64,000 nt of DNA. Origin: Eubacteriaceae bacterium (GTDB lineage Bacteria; Bacillota; Clostridia; Peptostreptococcales; Anaerovoracaceae). Numbering within the stretch: position 1 is the stretch's first letter; every line of letters starts with the position of its first letter. The DNA lies in NCBI GenBank assembly GCA_022652985.1, contig JALCRY010000001.1, positions 62,001-126,000 of the forward strand, given 5' to 3'. Below, one piece after another: positions 20,340 to 29,885 of this stretch. The position numbers and the translations under genes are program-made. The notes beneath the pieces were generated by a model, which ran no database searches, was not told the DNA's origin, and was given only the letters and a program-made list of their open reading frames with translations.

Positions 20340-21545
20340 ATGTATGATATCTGTATAATCGGTGCCGGTGCAGCCGGACTTACGGCGGCAGTGACATGCG
20401 CGCGCAGGGATCCTTCCTTGAAGATCTGCATACTCGAGAAGAACGACAGGCCCGCGAAAAAGATATACGCGACCGGAAGCGGCAGATGCAACATCACAAA
20501 TCACCGCTGCGCGGGGCTGCCGGAAACGGCGGAGTTCTTCAGCAGTATCGGTGTAGTAATGATCGAAGAAGACGGCGGCAGGTACTATCCGATGTCAGGG
20601 AAAGCCGAGGACGTGGCGTATGCACTTATTACTGCGGCGCGGAATGCGGGCGTTGTGATAAAGTGCGGTCATGCGGCGGACAATATCGCCGGAACTGACG
20701 GCGGCTTTGCGGTCTCAGGAACAGCGTCGGGCGGCTCCGGCGGAAGTTTTGAGATAAAGGCGAAAAAAGTGCTTATCGCTTCAGGCGGAAAAGCGGCTCC
20801 GGAATTCGGCACGACGGGAGACGGATATATCATGGCCAGAAAGCTGGGTCATACAGTTGCGAGGCTGGTGCCCGTTCTTACGGGGATCACGACGCCTGAT
20901 GCCGTTCCGGAACTTAAGGGTGTGCGGGCATACGGGAGATGTACTCTTCTGAAATTCGGCAGGCCCGTCTGCGAGGAAGTCGGAGAAGTCCAGTTTACGG
21001 ACGGTGCTCTTTCGGGGATATGTATCATGAACCTCAGCAGATATCTGAAGACGCAGGGCGGCGGCAGGGAAGAAATAAAAAAGGAACTTGCCGGTTACAG
21101 CATCTGCATAGATTTCATGTCGTCCATGCGCCGCGATGCGATGGTCTCTCTTTTCAGCGAACGCAAAAAGATCCCGGGCATGACGGTCGATGACATGCTG
21201 GTGTCGATCGTGCCGCGCGCTCTCGGGAGAGATATCCTGCGGCGGACATTCGCGGAAACGAAAGGATCTGCAGCGGAGATGACGTTTGAAGATATCGAAA
21301 AACTGACGGACGCGGTCAAGAGCTGGACAGCGCGCGTCATAGGCGCCAAAGGCTGGAAAGACGCTCAGTGCACGTCGGGCGGCGTCAGCATAGATGAGAT
21401 AGATACGGAAACAATGATGTCGAAGTTAGTCAGCGGATTGTATTTCGCGGGCGAAGTGACAGACTTCGACGGACCGTGCGGCGGATTCAATCTGCAGAAC
21501 GCATGGGAGACAGGCATCACAGCAGGAAAGGCGATGGCAGAGTGA
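20340..21545 (+). CDS. HI0933-like NAD(P)/FAD-dependent oxidoreductase
   Basis: MYDICIIGAGAAGLTAAVTCARR; FAGEVTDFDGPCGGFNLQNAWETG. The first ORF Met (20322) lies on the ribosome-binding site, so the start is set to 20340. Confidence 0.9.
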   Translation: MYDICIIGAGAAGLTAAVTCARRDPSLKICILEKNDRPAKKIYATGSGRCNITNHRCAGLPETAEFFSSIGVVMIEEDGGRYYPMSGKAEDVAYALITAARNAGVVIKCGHAADNIAGTDGGFAVSGTASGGSGGSFEIKAKKVLIASGGKAAPEFGTTGDGYIMARKLGHTVARLVPVLTGITTPDAVPELKGVRAYGRCTLLKFGRPVCEEVGEVQFTDGALSGICIMNLSRYLKTQGGGREEIKKELAGYSICIDFMSSMRRDAMVSLFSERKKIPGMTVDDMLVSIVPRALGRDILRRTFAETKGSAAEMTFEDIEKLTDAVKSWTARVIGAKGWKDAQCTSGGVSIDEIDTETMMSKLVSGLYFAGEVTDFDGPCGGFNLQNAWETGITAGKAMAE

Positions 21546-23062
21546 AAAAATACAGAATACATCAGATCAAACTTAAGATAGATGAACCGGTTTCCGATAT
21601 CCCGGAGATCATAAAAGCGAAATGCGGAAAAAATACCGATATCATTTCCTGGAATGCAGTCAGACGTTCTGTCGACGCGAGAGACAAGGGCGATATCAGG
21701 ATAGTGTATTCCGTAGATTTTGAGACTCCGTCGGATTCGCTTGATCTGGCGGAAGCACCGGATCTGACTTACAGATATCCTGTCGAACCGGGGACCGGTG
21801 AACGCCTGCTGCAGAAACGGCCGGTGATAGCGGGATTCGGACCGTGCGGCATGTTCTGTGCGCTGATATTGTCGCAGATGGGAATGGCGCCCATAGTGAT
21901 AGAAAGAGGAAGACCCGTAGACGAGAGGACAGCCGATATCGCGAAATTCTGGCAGAGCGGCGAACTCGATCCGGAATCAAATGTGCAGTTCGGCGAAGGC
22001 GGCGCCGGGACTTTTTCGGACGGCAAGCTTACTACGGGTATAAAAGATCCGCGCGTGCGCAAGGTGATCGAGGAATTCGCGGCGGCAGGAGCTCCTGTCG
22101 ATATTCTGATAGACGCGAAACCGCACATCGGCACAGATATCCTGAAGAATGTCGTACGCACGATCAGGATGAAGATAATCGAAAACGGCGGCGAGGTCAG
22201 ATTCAGCGAAAGACTGGAAAATATAGAGTCTGCCGGAAATGTGCTGAAAGGGATCACGCTCAGCGGAGGAGAAACTATCGAGACTGATGATCTCGTTCTG
22301 GCTCTCGGTCACAGCGCGAGAGATACGTTCAGCATGCTCAGCGGCAAGGGACTGGAAATGATGCAGAAGCCTTTTTCGATCGGAGTCAGGATCGAACATG
22401 AACAGGAACTGATAAACAGGGCCCAGTACGGTGATCCGAAGCTGGCGGCGAAACTCGGGCCGGCAGACTATAAACTGAATTATCATGCCCGCAGCGGCAG
22501 GGGAGTATATACATTCTGCATGTGCCCGGGCGGCAATGTCATAATTGCCTCCAGCGAAGAAGGCGGTGTGGTGACGAACGGGATGAGCGGAAGTCTCCGC
22601 GACGGGAAATATGCCAACAGCGGTCTTCTCGTCGATGTGCGTCCCGATGATTTTGCATCTTCGGACCCACTGGCGGGAGTGGAATTTCAGAGAAAGTACG
22701 AACGCCTGGCATTCAGGCTCGGCGGCGGAGATTATACTCCGCCGGAGATCATCTGGAAAGAATTTCACGGTTCGCCTGTTGAACAGTCGCTGCCGGGATT
22801 TGCAGCCGATTCCCTGACAGAGGCCATGCCGTTCCTCGGCAGAAAGCTCAGAGGATTCGACTCGCCTTATTCCAGGCTGATCGGCGTCGAGACAAGAAGC
22901 AGCTCGCCTGTGCGGCTGCTGCGTGACGAAAATATGATGACGAAAATAAAAGGCGTCTACGCCTGCGGAGAAGGCGCCGGATATGCCGGCGGCATCGTCT
23001 CAGCCGCCGCCGATGGCATAAAGGCCGCGGAAAAAATAGCGCTCAGGTATTCCGAGATATAA
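21542..23062 (+). CDS. FAD-dependent protein (COG2509-like)
   Basis: GTG start overlapping the upstream stop (GTGA); VIAGFGPCGMFCALILSQMG, FGEGGAGTFSDGKLTTGIKD, VYACGEGAGYAGGIVSAAADG. Confidence 0.9.
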   Translation: MKKYRIHQIKLKIDEPVSDIPEIIKAKCGKNTDIISWNAVRRSVDARDKGDIRIVYSVDFETPSDSLDLAEAPDLTYRYPVEPGTGERLLQKRPVIAGFGPCGMFCALILSQMGMAPIVIERGRPVDERTADIAKFWQSGELDPESNVQFGEGGAGTFSDGKLTTGIKDPRVRKVIEEFAAAGAPVDILIDAKPHIGTDILKNVVRTIRMKIIENGGEVRFSERLENIESAGNVLKGITLSGGETIETDDLVLALGHSARDTFSMLSGKGLEMMQKPFSIGVRIEHEQELINRAQYGDPKLAAKLGPADYKLNYHARSGRGVYTFCMCPGGNVIIASSEEGGVVTNGMSGSLRDGKYANSGLLVDVRPDDFASSDPLAGVEFQRKYERLAFRLGGGDYTPPEIIWKEFHGSPVEQSLPGFAADSLTEAMPFLGRKLRGFDSPYSRLIGVETRSSSPVRLLRDENMMTKIKGVYACGEGAGYAGGIVSAAADGIKAAEKIALRYSEI

Positions 23063-23070
23063 GCGGCAGA

Positions 23071-24597
23071 TTATTTTTCCAGCAGACTCCTTCCGGTCAT
23101 TTCTTCAGGCTGCGGTATCCCCATCATGTCAAGGAGCGTAGGTGAGAGGTCGGCCAGTCTGCCGCCGCTGCGGAGACCGCAGGCGCTGGCGGATATATTG
23201 ACCAGCGGCACCGGATTCGTCGAGTGTTTCGTGACCGGTTTGCCGTCCTTGTCTTTCATTACGTCCGCATTGCCGTGGTCGGCTGTCAGCAGTATCTGTC
23301 CGCCCGCGGCGAGGACTGCCTCGGTGATCTCGTAAACGCATTCATCAAGAGCCTCGATGGCTTTGACCGCGGCTTCCATGATCCCGGTATGGCCGACCAT
23401 ATCGGCATTGGCGAAATTGAGTATTATCAGATCGTACTTGTCGGCTCTGATCTGTTCGATAACTTTATCCTTGACAATATAGGCGCTCATTTCAGGCTGC
23501 AGGTCGTAAGTCGCCACCTTCGGAGACGGGACCAGTATGCGGTCTTCACCTTTGTTCGGAGCTTCCACGCCGCCGTTGAAGAAGAACGTGACGTGAGCGT
23601 ATTTTTCTGTTTCGGCGATCCTCAGCTGCTTCAGCCCGAGGGAAGAAACATATTCTCCGAGAGTGTTGCGGATCGTTTCCGGCGGGTAGGCCACATGTAC
23701 GTCAGGCATAGTCGCGTCATACTGCGTCATTGTCACGTAATAGAGATCGTCAACTGTCTTCGCGCGTTTAAAACCGCTGAAGTCCGCGTCGACGAAAGCT
23801 CTTGTTATTTCTCTGGCACGGTCAGGCCTGAAGTTGAACATGATGATCGAATCACCGTCCATTACTGCGGCCTCATCACCGACAACTGTCGGTACGACGA
23901 ACTCGTCGTTTTCATCGCGCGCGTACGCTTCCGCCAGGGCTGCGGAGGCAGTAATGCTTTTATATCCTTCGCCAAGCGTCATCGCGTCGTAGGCTTTCTG
24001 CACTCTGTCCCATCTGTTGTCGCGGTCCATCGCATAGTAGCGTCCGGAAAGGAGAGTTATCCTGCCGACACCGGTTTCTTTCATATGCTGTTCGAGTTCA
24101 TCGATGTATTTCTGCGCCGATCTCGGCGGAACATCCCGGCCGTCGAGGAAACAGTTGACGTTGACTTTAGTGATTCCTTTCTGCTTCGCCATGTCGATCA
24201 GAGCTTTCAAGTGATCTATGTGGCTGTGCACGCCGCCGTCGGAGAGCAGTCCGTTCAGATGCAGGGTGGAGCCGTTGGCGAGGACATGCTCCATCGCCGC
24301 GCACAGTGTCTCATTCTCGAAGAATGTCTTTTCGCGTATGGCTTTCGTGATCCTTGTGAGTTCCTGATAAACTATCCTGCCGGCGCCGATGTTGAGATGG
24401 CCGACTTCGGAATTGCCCATCTGGCCGTCAGGCAGACCTACATCTTCGCCGCTGGCCATTATAGCCGTGTGCGGATACTGCGAAAATATTTCGTCCAGAT
24501 GAGGCTTTTTCGCCTGAGCTATTGCATTGCCTGATATATCTTTATTGATGCCGAATCCGTCGAGTATCATCAGCATTGTCGGTTTCTTTCTTTCCAT
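23071..24597 (-). CDS. gpmI: 2,3-bisphosphoglycerate-independent phosphoglycerate mutase
   Basis: LMILDGFGI, GLPDGQMGNSEVGHLNIGAGRIVYQ, ADHGNADVM. Confidence 0.97.
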   Translation of the reverse strand: MERKKPTMLMILDGFGINKDISGNAIAQAKKPHLDEIFSQYPHTAIMASGEDVGLPDGQMGNSEVGHLNIGAGRIVYQELTRITKAIREKTFFENETLCAAMEHVLANGSTLHLNGLLSDGGVHSHIDHLKALIDMAKQKGITKVNVNCFLDGRDVPPRSAQKYIDELEQHMKETGVGRITLLSGRYYAMDRDNRWDRVQKAYDAMTLGEGYKSITASAALAEAYARDENDEFVVPTVVGDEAAVMDGDSIIMFNFRPDRAREITRAFVDADFSGFKRAKTVDDLYYVTMTQYDATMPDVHVAYPPETIRNTLGEYVSSLGLKQLRIAETEKYAHVTFFFNGGVEAPNKGEDRILVPSPKVATYDLQPEMSAYIVKDKVIEQIRADKYDLIILNFANADMVGHTGIMEAAVKAIEALDECVYEITEAVLAAGGQILLTADHGNADVMKDKDGKPVTKHSTNPVPLVNISASACGLRSGGRLADLSPTLLDMMGIPQPEEMTGRSLLEK

Positions 24598-24700
24598 AAT
24601 CTGTTTATAATCCTTTCTTAATCATACTGTGTATGTCCGATAACAGTATAACACATCGTTATCTCCTCATGATATAATAAAACAAAATACGGAGGAAGCT

Positions 24701-27700
24701 ATGACGGAAATCATCAGAGAAGAAAAAGACATGAAATATACAGACGAACAGTGGAACGCCATCGCGGCGAGAAACAGGAATATCCTGGTTTCAGCGGCGG
24801 CTGGATCAGGCAAGACTGCAGTGCTGGTAAGGCGCATAACTAAAATGCTCATCGACGGCACCGCATCGGTCGACAGGATGCTTATCGTGACATTTACAAA
24901 GGCCGCGGCCGCCGAAATGAAAGAGAAGATAGTTGATTCGATCAACGATGAAATATCGCGCGGCGGCGAAAATGAGGCCGCGCTGCGCAGGCAGCTCGAT
25001 ATCATGTATAAGGCGCATATCAGTACTTTTGATTCATTTGCGCTGGAAATCGTGAAGAGATATTTTCATATTATCGGCTGTGATGCGAATCTGACAATAT
25101 GCGATGACAACGACGGCGCTGTCATGAGATCCGATGCGCTGGATGAAGTATTCGAAGAGCTTTTCGAAAATGAGCAGGAGGATTTTGAGCAGTTTCTGAT
25201 GAAGTACGGCTCCTTCAAGAATGACGATCAGCTGAAGAAGGATATCCTCAAGCTGTATGAAAAAATAAGGACGATACCGGATTACATGGACTGGTTCGGC
25301 CGCAGCGCAGAAAAGCTGAAAATGTCGGAAGAAGAATTCTGGAATTCCGATATGGCTCTGCTCATGGAGGCCGATATAAAGAGCAAACTTCATGATGCCT
25401 TTGATATGTACACCAGTGTCGTAAACCTGGCCGGCGCTGCCGGTGTAAATTTCCAGATGCCTGTCCTCAGACAGGATCCGCAAAATGTGCTTTCTCTGCT
25501 CGAAATGACCGACCCCAGACAGCTCAGGACGGCCTTATGCGCCTTCTCACAGCAGAAACTGCGTACGGCAGGTAAGAATGTGGACATCGCAGAAAAATGC
25601 GCGTACGAGGAAATCAAAGAGCAGATCCAGGACCGCAGAAAAACGGCAAAGGGTCTGATAGATGAAATAAAGAACAAGTATTTTTCGGACGATATGAACA
25701 TGATCATCAACTGCATGAACGACACGTACGGCGAGGCAATGTTCCTGAAACATATCCTCGAATGTCTGGAGGAAAAATACAGCGCGGCCAAACTGGAAAA
25801 GAACAATGCGGATTACGCGGATATCGAACATTTCGCGATCAGGATACTCGAGGACAGCGATGCCGCCGCCGAATATAAAGGGCTGATCGACTATATCTTC
25901 ATAGACGAATATCAGGACAGCAATCTGCTGCAGGAAAAGATCATCGATTCGATCCGCCGGGAAAACAATGTTTTCATGGTTGGAGATATCAAGCAGAGTA
26001 TATACCGATTCAGACTCGCCGATCCGTCGATATTCATCGATAAGTATAACAGATATGAACCTTACGACGCGGAAGGCGAAAATGTCGATTCGAAGATAGA
26101 TCTCAACAAAAATTTTCGCAGCAAGGGCGGCGTAGTCAGAGCCGTCAACGATGTTTTTACGGAAATAATGGACGGATATGATGAAAACGCCGAGCTGCAC
26201 CAGGGAGTGGACTACGAGGGAGAACTCGAATATAAAGCGGAGCTCTGCGTCGTCGACTGCGCGGAAGAGGAGGCTGCCGAGCTGGATTCAGATATTCTGA
26301 ATATGAAAAAGGAGGAACTGGAAGCGCTGGCGGCTGTCGATATCATCAGAAAAAATGTCGGGACGACAGAGATATGGGATGTGAAGCATAAGTGTGCAAG
26401 GCCGCTTAAACTGAGCGATATCGTGATCCTCATGCGAAGCGCCGTGAATTATGCGGATATATTTTATCAGACTCTGAGAGATAACGGCATCGAATGCTAT
26501 CTGGACAACAACGGCGGATATTTCGATCGTATCGAGGTGATGACTTTCACGGATCTCCTGCGCATAATCGACAATATCAGACAGGACGTGCCGCTTCTCG
26601 GCGTGCTGCGTTCTCCGATATGCGGATTCAGCATAGATGAGCTGATCACGATCAGGACTGCGGTGCCGGAAGTACCGTATTACGAGGCTTTCATTTCATA
26701 TGCGGAGTCGGGAGAAGACGAAAAACTGAAAGAAAAGACAGCCGGCGTTCTGGCAGCACTGGCTGCATGGAAGGAAGAGGCCTGCTATCTCCCGGTCGAC
26801 GAGTTCGTCTGGAAACTCATGAACGAGACCGATTATTACACCTATGTCGGCACTATGCCGGGAGGCCGCATCAGGCAGACTATGCTGCGTGTCTTCGCCG
26901 AGAAAGCCGATACTTTCAGCGCGAAAGGCGACAACACGATTTACGGACTGATCAGGTATATTGACAACCTGAAAGTCCGGTCGATAGATCTGGAACAGCC
27001 GAACGTGATCTCTGAAAACGATGATGTCGTGCGCATCATGACTATACACAAGAGCAAGGGACTGGAATTTCCGATGGTCATACTGGCTGGGCTCGGAAAA
27101 AATTTCCAGCACGGCGATAAAGCTAAATGGTCATTCCATAACAGGATCGGGATCGGCATGAGATATTACGACACCGACAGGCACTGGTACAAGGATACCA
27201 TCAGCAAAAGCCTCATCGATACACTGAATAAGAGCGAAGAAACTGATGAGGAGCGCAGACTGCTTTACGTTGCTTTCACGCGTGCGGAAGATAAACTGGT
27301 GCTTCTCGGTACTTCGAAGGACTGGGAAAAAGACAGGCAAGGCTATGAGTCGGGAATCATCAAAGGCAGTAATGCTCTTGATCTCATTTATCCTGCTGTC
27401 CTGCATTCGGCGGATGATTTCAAGGTGTCGGTTTTCCGCAAAAGCGATCTTGACAAGATAACGCCGGAGCAGGAGGCCGAAAGAGAAAATATCAGCGGTA
27501 TGCTGCGGGGAAGAGCGATGGAACAGTATCTGGCGGACCGTGATGAAACTCTGCAGAAAGATATTGAGGGGAGACTGTCGTATGTATATCCATACAGTAC
27601 GGATATGGGCAGAAAATCCAAATACTCCGTCAGCGAACTGAACCGGACGGAAAAGGTTCCGGAGATCACTCTCAAGGTACCTGCATTTACAGTTGATAAA

Positions 27701-28216
27701 CCGGGATTCACGGCAGCGGAAAAGGGAACAATAATGCACTCCGTCATGGAGCATATCGACTTCAGAACAGTATCTGTCCAGGCGGGTGAGGGCATCGAGT
27801 GTGCAGATGAATACATTGCGGACTTTGTCAGGACCATGACAGAAAAAGAAATGCTGACGCCGGAAGAAGCCGCGACTGTCGTGCCTGCTAAGATATCGGC
27901 GTTCTTTGCCACAGATGTCGGAAAACGCGCAGCGGAAGCTGCTGTCTGCTATAAAGAAAGACCGTTCACGGCGGAACATATTACGGAGCCGGGTTCTTCG
28001 CCGGTGCTGGTACAGGGCGTTATTGACTGCTATTTTGAAGAGAACGGAGAACTGGTGCTGATAGATTATAAGACAAATATGTATATCGAGGGCATCAGAG
28101 AAACTTACCGGGAGCAGATAGAACTTTACAAGGAGGCTCTGCAGATGCTGGAAGGCAAGAGGGTCAAAGAGGCATATCTTTATCTGTTCTCAAAAGGATG
28201 CTTTGTGGAAATGTAA
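24701..28216 (+). CDS. addA: ATP-dependent helicase/nuclease subunit A
   Basis: VSAAAGSGKTAVLVRRI (Walker A), FIDEYQDSN, MTIHKSKGLEFP, C-terminal nuclease motif LVLIDYKTN. Confidence 0.95.
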   Translation: MTEIIREEKDMKYTDEQWNAIAARNRNILVSAAAGSGKTAVLVRRITKMLIDGTASVDRMLIVTFTKAAAAEMKEKIVDSINDEISRGGENEAALRRQLDIMYKAHISTFDSFALEIVKRYFHIIGCDANLTICDDNDGAVMRSDALDEVFEELFENEQEDFEQFLMKYGSFKNDDQLKKDILKLYEKIRTIPDYMDWFGRSAEKLKMSEEEFWNSDMALLMEADIKSKLHDAFDMYTSVVNLAGAAGVNFQMPVLRQDPQNVLSLLEMTDPRQLRTALCAFSQQKLRTAGKNVDIAEKCAYEEIKEQIQDRRKTAKGLIDEIKNKYFSDDMNMIINCMNDTYGEAMFLKHILECLEEKYSAAKLEKNNADYADIEHFAIRILEDSDAAAEYKGLIDYIFIDEYQDSNLLQEKIIDSIRRENNVFMVGDIKQSIYRFRLADPSIFIDKYNRYEPYDAEGENVDSKIDLNKNFRSKGGVVRAVNDVFTEIMDGYDENAELHQGVDYEGELEYKAELCVVDCAEEEAAELDSDILNMKKEELEALAAVDIIRKNVGTTEIWDVKHKCARPLKLSDIVILMRSAVNYADIFYQTLRDNGIECYLDNNGGYFDRIEVMTFTDLLRIIDNIRQDVPLLGVLRSPICGFSIDELITIRTAVPEVPYYEAFISYAESGEDEKLKEKTAGVLAALAAWKEEACYLPVDEFVWKLMNETDYYTYVGTMPGGRIRQTMLRVFAEKADTFSAKGDNTIYGLIRYIDNLKVRSIDLEQPNVISENDDVVRIMTIHKSKGLEFPMVILAGLGKNFQHGDKAKWSFHNRIGIGMRYYDTDRHWYKDTISKSLIDTLNKSEETDEERRLLYVAFTRAEDKLVLLGTSKDWEKDRQGYESGIIKGSNALDLIYPAVLHSADDFKVSVFRKSDLDKITPEQEAERENISGMLRGRAMEQYLADRDETLQKDIEGRLSYVYPYSTDMGRKSKYSVSELNRTEKVPEITLKVPAFTVDKPGFTAAEKGTIMHSVMEHIDFRTVSVQAGEGIECADEYIADFVRTMTEKEMLTPEEAATVVPAKISAFFATDVGKRAAEAAVCYKERPFTAEHITEPGSSPVLVQGVIDCYFEENGELVLIDYKTNMYIEGIRETYREQIELYKEALQMLEGKRVKEAYLYLFSKGCFVEM

Positions 28217-28242
28217 TCTCCGGCCTTAAAGGCAGGAGCATA

Positions 28243-28276
28243 AAAAAAGGAGTCCGCCTGAGCGAACTCCTTTTTG
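28243..28276. terminator. Bidirectional terminator between convergent addA and gdhA
   Basis: AAAAAAGGAGT-ccgcctgagcga-ACTCCTTTTTG hairpin. Confidence 0.85.
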
Positions 28277-28309
28277 AATTCTATGTGATTTCTGTATCAA
28301 ACTTATAGT

Positions 28310-29653
28310 TTATACAATGCCCTGAGCCATCATAGCATCAGCGATCTTCAGGAATCCGGCAATGTTTGCGCCCTTAACGAGGTCGTATGTGCCATAGTAT
28401 TCCTTCGATGCAGCTTCGCATGCGTCATGGATACCGATCATGATATCGTACAGCTGTGCATAAACATCTTCAGGCTTGAATACTGTCTTTCCAGCGTTCT
28501 GTCCCATTTCGATGCATGAGCAAGCTACGCCGCCGGCATTTGCAGCCTTTGAAGGTCCAACGATGATGCCGTTGTCCTGCAGGTAAGCGATAGCTTCGTT
28601 CGATGAAGACATGTTCGATCCTTCGCAGACGAATTTGCATCCGTTAGCAACGATCTGCTTAGCGTCATCGATGAGGATTTCGTTCTGTGTTGCGCATGGG
28701 ATGTAGAGGTCAGCCTTAACTTCCCAAGGCTTTTTGCCTGCAACGAACTTTGATCCAGGGAACTTGTCTGCATAAGGTGCGCAGATGTTCTTGCCTGATG
28801 ATCTGAGCTCGAGCATGAAGTCGATCTTCTCGCCTGTAATTCCAGCTTCATCATAGATGTAGCCGTCCGGTCCGGAAATAGTAACAACTTTTCCGCCGAG
28901 TTCTGTAGCTTTCTTCACTGTTCCCCAGGCAACGTTTCCGAAACCGGAGATAGCAACTGTCTTGCCCTTGATCGATGTGCCGTTAGCTTCGAGCATTCTG
29001 TTAGCGAAGAATACGATTCCGTATCCTGTAGCTTCTGTTCTGCCGTTCAGGCCGCCCCAGCTGAGGCCCTTGCCTGTAAGAACGCCTTCGAATCTGTTAG
29101 CGATCTTCTTATACTGTCCGAAGAGATATCCGATTTCTCTTCCGCCAACACCGAGGTCTCCAGCAGGAACGTCTGTTGAAGGTCCGATATGTCTGTAAAG
29201 CTCTGTCATGAATGCCTGGCAGAATCTCATGACTTCTGCATCCGATTTGCCGTTAGGATCGAAGTCTGCGCCGCCCTTGCCGCCGCCGATAGGGAGGCCT
29301 GTAAGAGCATTCTTGAAGCACTGCTCGAATCCCAGGAACTTAATGATTCCAGGATATACGTTCGGTGCAAATCTGAGTCCGCCTTTGTAAGGTCCGATTG
29401 CTGAGTTGAACTGATATCTGTAGCCCTTGTTGACCTGGACTTTGCCGTTGTCATCAACCCATACTACTCTGAAAGTAACTCCTCTTTCAGGCTCGGTCAG
29501 CCTTTCAAGGAGAGCAACCTTTTCATACTCAGGGTGTTTCTCGATAACAGGTGCAAGTGATCCAAGAACTTCTTCTACAGTCTGATGAAATTCAACTTCA
29601 CCAGGGTTCTTTTTCTCACAAAGTGCGATACAGTCTTGTACATAGTTTGACAT
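28310..29653 (-). CDS. gdhA: NADP-specific glutamate dehydrogenase
   Basis: YKGGLRFAPNVYPGIIKFLGFEQCFKNALTGLPIGGGKGGADFDPNGKSDAEVMRFCQ. Confidence 0.97.
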   Translation of the reverse strand: MSNYVQDCIALCEKKNPGEVEFHQTVEEVLGSLAPVIEKHPEYEKVALLERLTEPERGVTFRVVWVDDNGKVQVNKGYRYQFNSAIGPYKGGLRFAPNVYPGIIKFLGFEQCFKNALTGLPIGGGKGGADFDPNGKSDAEVMRFCQAFMTELYRHIGPSTDVPAGDLGVGGREIGYLFGQYKKIANRFEGVLTGKGLSWGGLNGRTEATGYGIVFFANRMLEANGTSIKGKTVAISGFGNVAWGTVKKATELGGKVVTISGPDGYIYDEAGITGEKIDFMLELRSSGKNICAPYADKFPGSKFVAGKKPWEVKADLYIPCATQNEILIDDAKQIVANGCKFVCEGSNMSSSNEAIAYLQDNGIIVGPSKAANAGGVACSCIEMGQNAGKTVFKPEDVYAQLYDIMIGIHDACEAASKEYYGTYDLVKGANIAGFLKIADAMMAQGIV

Positions 29654-29885
29654 TTTGGTGTTCCTCTTTTCTTTAAATATATTTTGGTTATAAAGAATTA
29701 TGTAGTCTCGCTGTTAAAAATATATCAAAAAGTAAGACAAGAGTCAATATTTTTGACTCAATATTAATATGTTTAAATATTCAGAATACGGTACATTTTT
29801 TGACATTATCAAAGTCGTAAAAAAGCTGTGTAAGTGGTATAATATTAATTCATAAAATACAGGGAAGTAATGGAGGTACCGGATC

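Noticed and set aside
23224-24534. 436-aa plus-strand ORF antisense to gpmI
   Set aside because: Lies entirely opposite a well-supported gpmI; no recognisable motifs or ribosome-binding site. Typical shadow ORF of this codon usage.
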